A stretch of 64,000 bases of DNA from Arctopsyche grandis. Taxonomy: Eukaryota; Arthropoda; Insecta; Trichoptera; Hydropsychidae. A program made the position numbers and the translations under genes. How positions within the stretch are numbered: the stretch's first letter is position 1; each line of letters opens with the position of its first letter. Shown here piece by piece: positions 46,301 through 57,840 of the stretch. Below the pieces are notes generated by a model that was given only the letters and a program-made list of their open reading frames with translations, was not told the origin of the DNA and made no database searches. The DNA lies in NCBI RefSeq assembly GCF_051622035.1, contig NC_135364.1:21293001-21357000 (forward strand). The letters are read 5' to 3'.

Positions 46301-46461
46301 CAGTGGCGTGCGCTGAAATTCTCTCTCTTTTTGTCGTAAAGCCTTACTTAATGTGCACGAACAGGATACAAGAGGAACAGCCTGTTCCTCTTGTATCCTG
46401 CTCGTGCACATTAAATAAGGCTGTACGACAAAAAGAGAGATAATTTCAGCGCACGCCACTG
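46301..46461. mobile_element. hAT-like palindromic MITE, copy E1 (161 bp)
   Basis: The whole element is a near-perfect palindrome: CAGTGGCGTGCGCTGAAATT...GAACAGGATACAAGAGGAACA on the left and its complement on the right, with a minimal loop. The CAGTGGCG termini are hAT-like. ATACATA occurs on both sides but slightly offset. It shares the CTTAAT.TGC.CGA.CAGGATACAA core with D2 and E2. Confidence 0.75.
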
Positions 46462-46547
46462 ATACATATGTAGATTTTATGCAAGTTTCAGTTATGTAGT
46501 GACTAGTGTATAGGTACTTAATGTAAAATTCAAGATAGACTTTTAAC

Positions 46548-46795
46548 GGCTCTGGAATATCGCTGATCTCTCAACAATGCAACTTGTGAACGATCACGTA
46601 CCTAAAACAATGGACGAAAGAAGTGCTCCAATAGTACTCGAAAGAATTTGAAAAGGTTGCAAGGAAGACTGAAAAGAAGATGGGTAGATGAATTTAGAAA
46701 AATGTGTAAGATAACAGCTGCTCAAAACAGAGAAGAAGAATAAAAGCGTGTTGGAGAGGTCTTCTTTAATGATTAATGGATGTAAACTATGATGA
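46548..46795 (+). pseudogene. RTE-like LINE 3' end (R4)
   Basis: Carries the nucleotide equivalents of R1-R3 (GAAAGAAGTGCTCCAATAGT, AGACTGAAAAGAAGATGGG, GATGAATTTAGAAAAATGTG) and ends GTAAACTATGATGATGATT. The 126-codon frame starting in its tail (46776-47156) is considered chance. Confidence 0.6.
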
Positions 46796-47159
46796 TGATT
46801 ACATATCGAAAATTGGATTTGTTTTTCACGAACAGGAAGCTACATTTCAGTTTGCTCTGGTCCATTCCGAGCCTCGCCAAGAAACTGTTAGTTTTTCGCA
46901 AGTTTTCGGTTTCACATCAACGCCCACTAGCAGCGATGTCACAACGACAGATAATCCAACTCCACTTTTCAATTCCACGCTCGTCGATCCATCCGATCAA
47001 CGCTTTGATTGTCCCGTCACGGAGGTACCTATCGCAAAAAGCAACATTTGCGACGGAAATGTGCGTCATCCCCTCTACCATCACCATTCGAGATGGTCGA
47101 CGGAAGAACCACACACACACATATATGTTTATATGTTTTTGTATACACATATGTGAATG

Positions 47160-47660
47160 TTTATGCAGGTTTGCGAACGAACGGACCACCGGCGAACCAT
47201 GGAGTATGCTAATTGTCGCCGTAGGACCACCTTGCTAGTCTAGAGTCTCGTACGACGTAGACGCGCGTGCGGCTTTGTGTGGCTTTGTGTACGCGCCGCG
47301 CGTCAATCACCATATCAGCCGGTGTCCATCTAATGTAGTTATTCATGCAGTATGTGTCCATAGAGAGGTCGAATGCATATATGTGTGTATGATCCACGTA
47401 CTTCACGAGTCACGGTTCACACCTAGAACGAGAACGACGCTCGCTGTTTTGCTTATCAGATTCGAGCGTCGGCATATGATGTATACCGCAAGTGTCACCT
47501 TTTTAGATTTGGCAGTCTCGGCGCATCTCTCCGGTCGGTTTAGTATGCATGGATGGAATTTTATTGGTTTATAACTTACTGTAATTTGTTGAACCGCCGA
47601 AGTTGCGGTTGGGTCGGGTCGTACGCGTAACTATTCTGTGGCGACAATGCGTTTGGAACT
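47160..47660. promoter_or_regulatory. GC-richer repeat-free block in intron 2
   Basis: Composition contrasts with its flanks. It includes a short direct repeat GTGCGGCTTTGTGTGGCTTTGTGTA at about 47269-47293. Several overlapping frames occur on both strands without domains. Possible regulatory DNA. Confidence 0.2.
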
Positions 47661-47825
47661 GAACCGCCTCTCAGATGCTTGTGCTTCTGATCACTAGCAT
47701 GATTTTGCTAAAATATTCTGTGATATATTTATTTATTTTATTCAATCAATCATGCACACTCGTCTAACAGATTGCTCCAACGCGACGAGTGTGCTAAACA
47801 GATTAAGAATTATTTTTATTAATTA

Positions 47826-48046
47826 CTAGTTGTTTTACCTGGCTTCGCTAAGTATTTGTAATATAAACAGCTTAAACATGGCGAATCTAATAGTAAATAT
47901 TCATTTGTTTTTTTATTAAATTTATTTGAATCGAAAAACATATACATATATCGAATCGTCGTCATAGAAACTTTGATTTTTTTTCGATGTTCCCAACCAG
48001 CATTATATACATACTTACAAAGTCTCTTTTGAAATTATATATTAGA
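47826..48046 (-). mobile_element. Non-autonomous Helitron, 221 bp
   Basis: On the - strand it starts A|TCTAATATATAATTTC and ends with a hairpin-like ACTTAGCGAAGCCAGGT, then AAAACAA, then CTAG|T. This is insertion between A and T with TC...CTRR ends, the Helitron signature. The host is SINE S4, whose uninterrupted relative S5 supports the boundaries. No Rep/helicase is encoded. Confidence 0.8.
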
Positions 48047-48185
48047 TTAAAACAAATGTACACCCATTTATTAAACATGACATCTATGGTGAAACGATAA
48101 ACATCTACAGATGCATCTGTGGACAAATTATTGCAGCATTTTTACAATCAAGATGCTTAATAACTCGAATTTTTGCAAAAGGGAT

Positions 48186-48350
48186 CAAATCCCGCTTTAA
48201 AGCTCAAATAATTCGACCGTTAAAGGTCTCAACATGAGGCTACCGCCCCCCAACGAATACAGTCTGAGAACGAGACGGTTGTCCAGCAATATTGCACAAG
48301 AACAACTGCACATCACTGCTCTATGTACGAAAACTACAGTTTACCACATT
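48186..48350. mobile_element. 165-bp insertion of unknown type with an 11-bp duplication
   Basis: Flanked by an exact GCAAAAGGGAT at 48175-48185 and 48351-48361. The related SINE S5 has the target once (GCGAAAGGGAT). An 11-bp duplication without a terminal inverted repeat suggests target-primed retroposition, perhaps of a small RNA. On the + strand it ends TACCACATT, which would fit an ACA box three bases from the end, but I could not draw a convincing H/ACA fold. It is single-copy here. Confidence 0.55.
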
Positions 48351-48540
48351 GCAAAAGGGATAGGACAAGGTTGCCAATTTGTTGAACCCGTTTCAATGAT
48401 ATCAGATAAATTGGCAAACTCTGGTAGGAAACCTTGGAGTCACATATCCAAGGTCTGGCCAGCAACATACGGGATAGAACCCGTGACCATACAATTGAAA
48501 CCATTGATCTATGCTACTGGTTATGGAACATATACTATAT

Positions 48541-48745
48541 GATATTTTTTGATATTTATTTGATATTTTTACTTTATCTGTTATTATAAATGCTATTTTT
48601 TATGTTTATGTATGAATGTATTTATGTTTATGTTTAATTGTTATTTTGTTTTTTTTTCTTTTTTGTGCTATATTTTTTGACCATTGTGGCGCTTTAGGAA
48701 TTCCTGTTATGCCACAATGGTCTGTTTAAAATAAATAAATAAATA
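48541..48745 (+). mobile_element. LINE-like 3' tail with terminal hairpin (H3)
   Basis: A T-rich segment ending TTTTTTGTGCTATATTTTTT is followed by hairpin 48679-48722 and TGTTTAAAATAAATAAATAAAT. It is identical through the hairpin to the inverted fragment in S1 and matches H2 in layout. It abuts the head of SINE S4 in opposite orientation. Confidence 0.6.
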
Positions 48746-48756
48746 TATATAAATAA

Positions 48757-48795
<39 letters not shown>
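48746..48795. repeat. (TA)n/(AAAT)n microsatellite
   Basis: An AAATAAAT run grading into an uninterrupted TA dinucleotide tract, probably expanded from the retroposon tail. Confidence 0.9.
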
Positions 48796-48799
<4 letters not shown>

Positions 48800-51217
48800 T
48801 GATGCAACCTCTACTCTATACAATGAAAATATAAAAGAAATCTAATGCAATGCATGTGTTATTCTTGTTTTCTCATCTCAAAGAATCAGCTGGTGTATAG
48901 TCGGTTCTAACAGATTCGCTTATATAAATTAATTTCCTCGCTAGTGCCGTGTTGTAACAATAATGAGAGGTGTAACTTCCCAAGCCCGGCTAGTATTATG
49001 CAGTGACGTGTTGAATGCTCAATTTAACCGGAAGAGGTCATTTCCCATGCGGGCTAAGACAAAACCTATCTTCACGCACACTATTGCCCTTTGTCGTTAG
49101 GTGCACGTGTAACATCCTCTGTATTTATTATAGGGGAGAAGATCGAGTATTCGAGCACGGCAAGGCTGTTTTATGATTTATGTATGTGAGATTTTTGCCT
49201 AAACAGTTCCGCGTAAGTGTGCTCTACACATGTGAGTAATAAAAGCGTTTATGCTATTTTTTCTTGCTAGTTTCTTAGATTTTGTTTTTGAATCGCGGGT
49301 GGTATATGTGTGAGTTATTGCTATTTTTTGCAGTTGTTGTTGTTATCCTCAAACGGTGATGTAATTAATAGCCTCGTGGGAGAATTGAGGCTGTTTTCTT
49401 GAGAAAAGAAACATCTTGACCGCTGATCTTTGTCGATAACGTCTCGAGGTTTTTATTTACCAAAAATGTTAATAGTGTCATAATCAAAGTTCAATGAACA
49501 GTAAAAGAGGTAGGGTAGAGTGCTGTTGAATTCTCATCCGGTCCTCGGTTCCTTTGATGGTGGTATATATCCACAATCATGTATACACATATAGAAAAAT
49601 TCATCCACACATATTACCATTGTTCCAAAAGTTGATTTGAATAACCTAAAAGACTACCGACTGCTGTATTAGTTTCATATTATTTAAGCATTTATACTGT
49701 AGGAAATGGTAATATTGTATTCATTCCGAATTTTACTTGAATTTCTGAATTTGTATTGGTTCAAAATTTTAAATAGTTTTGAGCCAAAATTAGATTCTTG
49801 AGGTACACCCACATTGATTATTCGGTCGGTAAAACTACGATTTATAAAGTTGCTTCTGAAAAGGATTACCAGGTTTTGGAGTAAGTAGACACGGTTTAAT
49901 TTCTACATTTTCTCCACAAATTACTAGTTTGTGCCCTTAAATATAAGTATACCCAATACTGTATCCATTTTCACCAATACGAAGACGATCTACATATATG
50001 CAAACATAAGAAAAGCATTTCCCGTTGTTGACATCTAAATTTCCCGTTACGAACTGAGCGACTTCGCTGTTAGGATCTGTAGTTGACGATCATGATGATG
50101 CTCCAAGGAGGTTCATCCATGCATGAATAATCAGTAATGCTGATCGGCTACCGCGTTTTATCACTCTATTTTTAATTCCGTCCGGAACGGGGATTATTCA
50201 AATGTTATTTTTATTATCATACAAGCTCGAAGTTGCCACAACAATAAACAGTTAACGATCGGAATTTTTACTGTCAGTCGTTCGATAGGGTCGTAGTGAT
50301 CTGCACTTCCTCGTTCGCTTGTTCTTTCGTGATGCAATTCGGTCGTTCGTATTGTATGCGATTTGTCAGTTTTATTGCTCGCATCTGTTTACCCCTCGGC
50401 GCTTGAATTGTATTCGAGATTTGCGATGCAGCTGGACCGCTCTCGGCTTCACAATCATGTTTATGTAAACAATGGATTAACCCTTCCCCGACCTGTAAAT
50501 ATTTCAGATACCGTTCCTCCTTCTACCATTGTTCCAATTTGGCTACGTATCAAATCTCATTGATTATTTAAATATGCAGATATTCATATATTTAAATATA
50601 TATTTTAACACCGAGTGCTGACGCCTTTTCGCCAACATTTCCAACTAGAAATATTTAGAAATCCAATAGAAAGCAGATATAAAAATTGTAGCTAATCCAA
50701 AACAAACCCTAGATAACTACTGCCGAGAATTTCGAGTTTTGTAAAGGTATGTTTAGAGTCTAAACTTTAGACTCTCTAATATCTTGCAACAATATAAAAT
50801 AAACAAAAGAAGTCTATTAATGAATGTTCCATCTTCTTCATTGTTGTTAAAATGTAATGCTCACAATCTAAATGCCAAGACAATCTAAAATACTAAGCAG
50901 TTAGGGATTTCCATCGGGAAATTCTGCTATGGTTATACATTCATAAATTCCGGTGTAAACCAGTCTTCATAAACGCTGACAAATGAATGACACGGATTAC
51001 ACGACCCATGTTCAATGCCACGTCTATCGGCGTTTTTCAGGCCCATGGACTTGTTTGCAAAACGCTGATCGACGTTGGTCAGCATTCAAGGGGTTAAACG
51101 ACTGACTTGCGTCCTTTATAAAAATAAATTATAATAGTAGTTCTGGGAGGAGTATAGTGGAAGTCCTCTATTTTTGGGTTGTCGGTAGGTTTTATTTTAT
51201 AGTGTAACATGGCTAGA
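48796..51217. other. Intron 2 stretch, no gene recognised
   Basis: Mixed composition without classified repeats. The region near 50250-50560 is GC-richer and has a 66-codon frame without a domain. Confidence 0.35.
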
Positions 51218-51263
51218 AAAATCGACAGTAGATCACATGCAAAATCGACAGTAGATCACATGC
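51218..51263. repeat. Perfect 2 x 23-bp tandem repeat
   Basis: The unit AAAATCGACAGTAGATCACA-TGC occurs twice without change (51218-51240 and 51241-51263). Confidence 0.95.
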
Positions 51264-51329
51264 AACGAGAGTGTGTATACCTTGTTGCATTTAGCCGCGC
51301 TCTGCAGTGAGTGGGTTAACCGGGGTTGC

Positions 51330-51600
51330 CCAAGAAGGCCGTGGGCGGCTGATGATGAAGACATCATCATCGTCTTGCGTTTAGAGAATCACGAGAGAAA
51401 GTGGGCGTGGAGGCGGCGCGGCTCCGTTTAATTGAAACGTTTGAGGATCGGCCTCGTTAACCCACTAACGGCCGACGTCTTCGTCGTGCCTCCAAATAAT
51501 TAAAACGTTCGCGCAATTCGCCGATGTGCACCTCTCGGACTCGCGACCGATACACAGACACGTGCACTTGCGGCTAGAAACAGGTTTATTGGTAGGTAAG
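51330..51600. promoter_or_regulatory. GC-rich island in intron 2: candidate enhancer
   Basis: Repeat-free, CpG-containing DNA with GTGGGCGTGG (Klf/Egr-like), homeodomain-like TTTAATTGAAA and AATAATTAAAA motifs, and a hairpin GATGATG...CATCATC at about 51353-51371. No protein-like frame. Confidence 0.3.
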
Positions 51601-51808
51601 TGTGGTTTGTCGTTCACAGATGAAAGTGGCTGTCGGTTTCTAACCGTGCCATATGGTTTTAATTTAAACTGTAGCATACCTTGTCGAATTGCAGAAAAGT
51701 ATTGCATCGTATCTTATATTCTTATTGTGATAAGTCGGATGAATTCGTAACGCGTTATAGTTTTGGACGAATTATTGCGTCTATTTTTATCAGTCCTATA
51801 TAAATTAT

Positions 51809-52183
51809 CGGTCTCCGTGACGAGACAGAATGTTAAATTACAGAAAACGCAAATATCGGAAGGCAAAGATCGAAAATCGAAAGATAAAAAAAATGGTACA
51901 TGGTAAACGGTACATACTCACTTAATTTGCGCGAGCAGGATACAACAGGAACAAGAGGAACAGGCTTTTCCTCCCGTATTAATTTTCGCGCGCAGAATAC
52001 GGGAGGAAAAGCATGTTCCTCTTGTTCCTGTTGTATCCTGCTCGCGCAAATTAAGTGAGTATGTACCGTTTACCATGCACCATTATTTTTGATCTTTCGA
52101 CTTAAGATCTCTCGATTTTCGATCTTTGCCTTCCGATATTTGTGTTTTCTGTAATTTAACATTCTGTCTCGTCACGTAGACCC
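51809..52183. mobile_element. MULE-like foldback element, copy D2 (375 bp palindrome)
   Basis: Exact 9-bp duplication ATAAATTAT (51800-51808 and 52184-52192). Both halves are complementary along nearly their whole length: GGTCTCCGTGACGAGACAG, then ATATCGGAAGGCAAAGATCG, then TGGTAAACGGTACATACTC, then GCGCGAGCAGGATACAACAG, meeting near 52000. It is a long perfect-hairpin MITE without coding capacity; D1 is its relative. Confidence 0.85.
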
Positions 52184-52192
52184 ATAAATTAT

Positions 52193-55100
52193 ATATACTT
52201 GACGGACCTTTAAATAATACTTTAAACTTTAATGGCATCGACGAATTTCAGAGTGCATGTCGAATTGCAAATATGGGATTACTGTCATCTCTATATCAAC
52301 AGAGTCGTAAAGTTAGGGAGAATCGCATAGGAAAGTAATCGGCTCATCAAAGTAAAATCGTAACTATTAAATTATTTTTTTGTAGAACTATGTATATACA
52401 TACATACTTCATACTCATGAAGGAACTTGATTATAATGTTGATATTTAAATCCTGTGTAGTCCATGGAACGTGGCTTAAAAAATCCTACTTAAAGGGGCA
52501 AATCGCATCCGCTTAATGTGGGACGGAATTATCTGCAGTTTTCTTTTTAATATGGCGACATTAAAAAAAGCTTTTTGACGTTAATGTCGTCGGCATTGGC
52601 TTTGCGAGCATTTTTAATTTGTAATAAATAATTCTTATGCATATTTATAGAGCGAGCGCGATCTTCGCTTACCGGTTACGCTAGTTTCCGACATAAATGT
52701 ATGCATATTTAATCGAGTCATTAGCTTTTAACTGCACTTAACGCAGTCACACACTGACTGATTTATATTTTATTAATTACTACAGTGTCTCGATACGATC
52801 TCTACGTGGAATGGAAACCAATTTAGCGAAATTGTAATTTTCGCCGACTACGTGGAATGTCGTCGTATTGAAGCGAATCTGTCATGAGAACGTTTGCGGT
52901 TTTCAATCTCTCATTGTTCTACCACCTACATAGTAGATTCCTGTATTGTAGGTTGTGATGTCTTACCTATCTTTTTGTCGGTGGATTGTTTTGTTCTTAT
53001 TGCCCTGAATGCTGGTGAGGTTTTTTACACGCCCACGCGTCGATGTCTCCATAAACCCTGATATGTTCGAAGGGTGTGTCGTGTCATCAAATTGAAAAAA
53101 AACCTTCTATTCATCCCCCCAATTCAGTTCTTCTCAATTTCAATCGAATGTATGGAGTTACATATATCCTTTGATGAAACTTTGAGAATCTTTCATATAG
53201 AAAAAAGTTTTAATACGTTTATCCCTTGATTTCCTCGTAAATATGTCTCGTGTGACATTATTACAATTTACCTAGATAGGTCGGTGCATATAAAAAACAG
53301 GGTTATACTCGGTTAGGGCAATAGATTCCCTTTCTAAACCATTTTGATTTCCTGCAATATACTTTTATTGTTGTGTTGGGGGCGTTATGTATGAACATTT
53401 TAATTCCACTCGTGTACTTTCTGACATATATATTATTCAGATCAACGGCTTTCAAACTACGGATATAATCTTTTATTTATTAAACTTTTTTAATATATTA
53501 TATAACAATACTTTGCTAGATGTTAACTTATCTTGTATGTAGATACTAGTCCAAGTTCCCACAAATTAATTTTAAATATAATATGGGTCAATTTCAAAAA
53601 AGACTACTCGATTAAACGACTGACTGCGTGAATACCTGGCTTAATACTAGCCGTCTGAATTTTGAAATACATTAGACCATTTGGTAAATTCATATAAAAT
53701 TGGTTAGTGTTCTTTCACAGATTAGGCTCAAACACCTGGTTTTATGGTTGCCGATACTTAGAGCTTATTATTTATTTTAACAATCATATGTATGTAGTAC
53801 CTGCGTGCCCTAATCAGCTTAATTTACATATTCTTTACAAACACTTATCACCCTGATATATCTAATTTCCACAAATCCAAGTCTACATATATTAAGATTT
53901 AATATTTAGTAATCAATTTTCAACTTTCAGGTATAGCCACATACAGCACAAGATCCAATTTCATAATGCTTTCCAATTATTATTTTCTTTTGAGAAATCA
54001 ACTACAAAATAATCCAATGGTCGACCACTCAAAATTGATCCCACTAATTTATATGATGGTTTCAGTAGTGAAGTAGTGCACATATGAGAACTTCCTGCTT
54101 ACCCAGCCGAGCAATGGGAATTCAATTTCGGGTAATGTATTCATAGAGATTGAATATGATTTCGTTTCGGGTAGGCAATCATTTTTCTCAGTTCGGCTAT
54201 CATTATACATATTACTTATATCTAATGCGAGGTTACTGATCTCGCTCTAGGTACTTCTATGTGTCTGTTGCTCGGTGCTTATTATCATAGCGATAGCCAC
54301 CCGTATTATAGACGAGTACATTGGAGGGATTTCAATTTTGATTATACCCGTTCGTTTTAATACATTTAAACAGAGACTCACTGTTGGATTTTACTTAGAA
54401 TGATTTTCGGTTTGATTTATTCGTCGTCTCGAGCGAAATTATTTTCAATTACTGCGTGCGGTAGGTCTATTACAGTCTTATCTTTTACAATCTACGACCA
54501 AGGAGCAGTTAAGAGTGATTTACCACCCGGCCGAATGCCAGCTATGTAACTCGTTAAACAGTATTAACAGTTGCATAACCTTGCTTTGGTACGTGCGCTG
54601 GCTATTATCCCGACAATCCAAATTTGAATTTGGATTATGTTTCGGAGTGCCTAAGTACATATTTAATACGTCGCGAATTTGAATTGCAGTCGTCTAAAAC
54701 GATGTAATGGAATCCAAATAAAAAGTTAACCATTCAACATTCATCAGAAATCATGAAATCAACTCTTCCACTGAACGTCACATATATTATAACCAATCGT
54801 CAAATTACATGTTTATATTGTAACAAGAATTCTGGGATTCAAAGCAAGCGTTTCTCGGTCGTCACGCTTGAGTTAATTAATTTAAAATGCATTTTGCAAC
54901 GAAGCGTAAGGCTATTGTGTATGGTGGACTTTAGTACCTGTTGCATTTTCGTTGCACTTCTTTTAAAAACAGCATAATGCGAAATTGCCCTTGGACGCAC
55001 GTAAAGCATCGTCGACTCTCCGGTGACGAATCGTAATTTCACGTCGTATCTTTCCACCATTGTGATCAGTTCAAATCTTTGTTTGCTCCGCGATCTGGGA

Positions 55101-56384
55101 ATGTTTACTTTACGCTCTTTCGGCATTTTATTCATCTCGGTCTCTTGTCAAAACGATTTTAGTATTTTTTTGTTGTGGAGTAGACTCGTGCTTGTCCGAT
55201 CGCGATTCATGAATGTCAATTACCCAAGAGTTTGACACTGGCTATATAACAGCGTTCCCCTCGAGTGGTCATCTTCCGAGAAGTGCAAGTCAAATATTGG
55301 TTTTGTCTGACTTTCCCATAGGTTTTTTCATCAAAGTCGATTAAATTCCGTAAAAATTCTTTTTGTACCGTTAGTTTTGGTGTTGGATTTGGTAATGATG
55401 CGACGTCTCGGCGCATAGAGTGGATAAATCATTAAGGAGATAACGTATCTTTAGTAGGCTGTGATATATTTAGTAATTCCCTCTATACTATTATTACCAT
55501 GTTTCTACATTATAATTTGGATGCAAAAAAATCGATGCACAATGTTTTTTTTATATTATACAAGTCGTAAGCGAATGCGGTTTTGTTGAACATCGGTAAT
55601 TTGAACTCATTTGGGGTAAAAAATATATAATAGCTAAAATTCACTATAAAAAAACCTCGTTGCATCAGCGTTATAAAGCAAGTTTCTCACGTACGTATTC
55701 TATTGTTTCTTCCGTGCATTTCAATTTTTTATATACGAAATAATTAATGCGATAATTTCGTATGCAATATGTGTGACATGAAATTGTTCATCTATTCTAA
55801 ATTGCAGTTGTTTCAATTGAATATTAATTGACTGAGAAGTTCCACTTTGATTCCCAATACTGTAAAATTTTATTCAAAACACGCGAATTTTATAACTTAT
55901 TGTATCGCACTCAGTTCTAAATCCGCCTCCTTATGAAATGCCGATTTACTTTCCTTCTTTATATACTATGTATCTCATTAAAAAAAAAAACAGGAAAATA
56001 TACGTCTAACAAATTAAACGATCTTACTGTCGTAGAGATATATATTGTACTTGACATGTCGAATCATTCAACTTAGGTTGCATAATTTTTTTATCGAATA
56101 CAATTTACAATTGATAGAAAAAAAGCTGGTTTGTTGTTTGACAATATTTCAATTTTTTGAAAGACCTGCTCCTAACTAACACTTTGTCACTGCGACAAAT
56201 TGCTCAACTAATTACGCGACAGTTCGCTGTCTATTGAATTGCCTTAACAAACGTTTCCGGCTACGTACGAGATAAATCGTATCTCACGAATCGTATAAAA
56301 TATGTTCTATAGGTAAATGTAGTATAGAAAGCAAATATACAGCGTTTTTTTTTAATTTAATTGATGGTGACTTTTTTTGAGATA
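52193..56384. other. Intron 2 stretch, no gene or repeat recognised
   Basis: Largely AT-rich. Short hairpins occur (ATCCAAATTTGAATTTGGAT near 54616). Frames of up to 98 codons (54839-55135, -) show no domain. Confidence 0.4.
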
Positions 56385-56815
56385 GGATTTATTTATTTTA
56401 TTTATTAAATCAATCATGCATAATCAACAGATTGCTCCAATGCGATGAGCATGCTATACAGATTAATAATTATTTAAACAGGTATACATCCATTTAAACA
56501 CGACATCAATGGTCAAACGATTAACACCCATAGAGACATATGTGGACAAAATTTTGCAGCATTTTCAAATCAGTCAAAAAAGAGATGCTGAATAACTCGA
56601 ATTATTGCGAAAGGGATAAGACAGGGTTGCCAATTTGTTGGAACCGTACAATGAAGTCAGATAAATTGGCAATCCCTGATAGAAAATGATCGACCTTGGA
56701 GTCATATCCAAGGTCGGTCCAGCAACATACGGTATAGAACCCGTGATCACAAAATTGCAAGCATTACATGCTAACCATTGATCTATGCTGCTAGTTTATT
56801 GAAGATGAAAACTGC
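56385..56815 (-). mobile_element. tRNA-headed SINE, copy S5, most complete
   Basis: About 430 bp from the head (- strand CATAGATCAATGGTTAGCAT, B-box-like GGTTCTATACC) through the core to the terminal hairpin (56414-56455, loop GCATTGGAGCAATCTGTT) and an AATAAATAAAATAAATAAA tail at the left edge. It is useful as the reference for the interrupted copies. Confidence 0.8.
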
Positions 56816-56826
56816 ACTGAAACTAT

Positions 56827-56910
56827 TTATCAACATCATCATTTACAGCTATTCACCATCCATTGCTGGATGAAGACTTCTCCAACACGCTTCCATTCGC
56901 CTATGTTTTG
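56827..56910 (-). mobile_element. RTE-like LINE 3' tail fragment (R5)
   Basis: On the - strand it has GAAGCGTGTTGGAGAAGTC, CAGCAATGGATGGTGAATAG and CTGTAAATGATGATG, matching R1-R4 tails. It is truncated to about 85 bp and abuts a fragment of family A. Confidence 0.65.
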
Positions 56911-56914
56911 CACG

Positions 56915-56956
56915 GTTCCCGGAAAGATGCACTAAATTGCACTGAATAGTAGCGCA
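56915..56956. mobile_element. Fragment of MULE-like foldback family A
   Basis: GTTCCCGGAAAGATGCACTAA-type end and ATTGCACTGAATAGTAG match the ends of A1 and A2. Only one terminus is present. Confidence 0.65.
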
Positions 56957-56972
56957 GCGCATTTGACATGTG

Positions 56973-57074
56973 TAGTCACCGGAGACTGAGGGGGCCGTGT
57001 ATTGTTCAAAGGTTGTAAATGCATTGTTAAAGGTTTGCCGAACAATGGATAGCACTGTGACTATCCTACCTCTA
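56973..57074 (+). mobile_element. Short hAT-like MITE, copy B4 (102 bp)
   Basis: Equal in length to B1 and differing by one base (GGAGACTG instead of GGAGCCTG). The flanks are similar but not an exact 8-bp duplication (GACATGTG versus GTCACATG, with CACATGTG two bases further on). It is inserted just beyond a family A fragment. Confidence 0.75.
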
Positions 57075-57649
57075 GTCACATGTGGCACATCATGTAGTTT
57101 GGTTATATTATTTTATAAATATTTTGTTTTATATACTTTTTTTTACTTATTGTTGTTTTGTACAAATGAATGTGTGCGCGCGCTTTCTTTTTTTTTATTT
57201 TTCCATCGTGATCAAATTGTATTCTTGATTATTTTCTCTATTCTTGTTACTATGGTAGTTTGGGACAACCATATGCACGCCGTATAGTATGGTTATATTC
57301 ACTTATATCTACATATGTATGTATTTTCATGATATATATTAAATATTTTAATAGTAAATAAATTGTCTATAAATACAATTTTATAATTTTTTATCATATG
57401 TATATGAATAAAATTAATAAATTAAATAAATAAAGATGATAAATAATATGATTCCTATTAAAACTATTCGGAGCACAGAGCGGAGTTGGAGCAAGTACTG
57501 AGGTGTCGGAGCGGTGCTGGAGCGGAGCTACTCAAAAAAGTGGTTGCTCCAGATCTCTGATATGTACAAGCATTATGTTCATATAATGAATATTGAATGA
57601 AGTAAAAAATACCATATAAAATTAAAATTAACTAGTGTCGTCTCTGTCG
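57075..57649. other. Intron 2 stretch with a degenerate GGAGC-rich repeat
   Basis: AT-rich, except 57470-57550, where GGAGC/GGAGCGG-type motifs recur six or more times (for example GCGGAGTTGGAGC and GGTGCTGGAGCGGAGC). Confidence 0.5.
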
Positions 57650-57840
57650 TAGAAGGGTTAAGTCAAGATGGTCCAGTTGACATTTGGCGGTGTTTACGTC
57701 CGTTTTACGCAACAGGGCCGCCACTAAATATAGTGCAAGCGAGTGCGGTGGGCGGCATTCCGCCATTCATTCCGGTTCGACATTGAACGGCCCCCAGACG
57801 AGTACAGGGCCGTGCGTCTCGCCGGACCACACATATATAC
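57650..57840. promoter_or_regulatory. GC-rich block in intron 2 with TCF-Helper-like motif
   Basis: Repeat-free, GC-rich DNA including GCCGCCA (a match to GCCGCCR) and its near-complement GGGCGGC, but no full TCF site. Possible regulatory DNA; weak. Confidence 0.2.

Larger units (their letters stand above)
47722..48530 (-). mobile_element. tRNA-headed SINE, copy S4, carrying two insertions
   Basis: The head lies near 48470-48530 (B-box-like GGTTCTATCCC on the - strand) and the core at 48360-48470. The 3' end at 47754-47794 has a perfect 11-bp-stem hairpin (GCACACTCGTC/GACGAGTGTGC) followed by an AAATAAA-type tail. Compared with S5 it contains a Helitron (47826-48046) and a 165-bp insert (48186-48350). 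The 102-codon + frame is repeat-derived. Confidence 0.75.

Noticed and set aside
46776..47156. 126-codon + strand frame
   Set aside because: It starts in the GATGATGAT tail of a LINE remnant and ends in simple CA/TATG repeats.
48234..48542. 102-codon frame
   Set aside because: It is composed of the SINE S4 head, core and the 165-bp insert read antisense.
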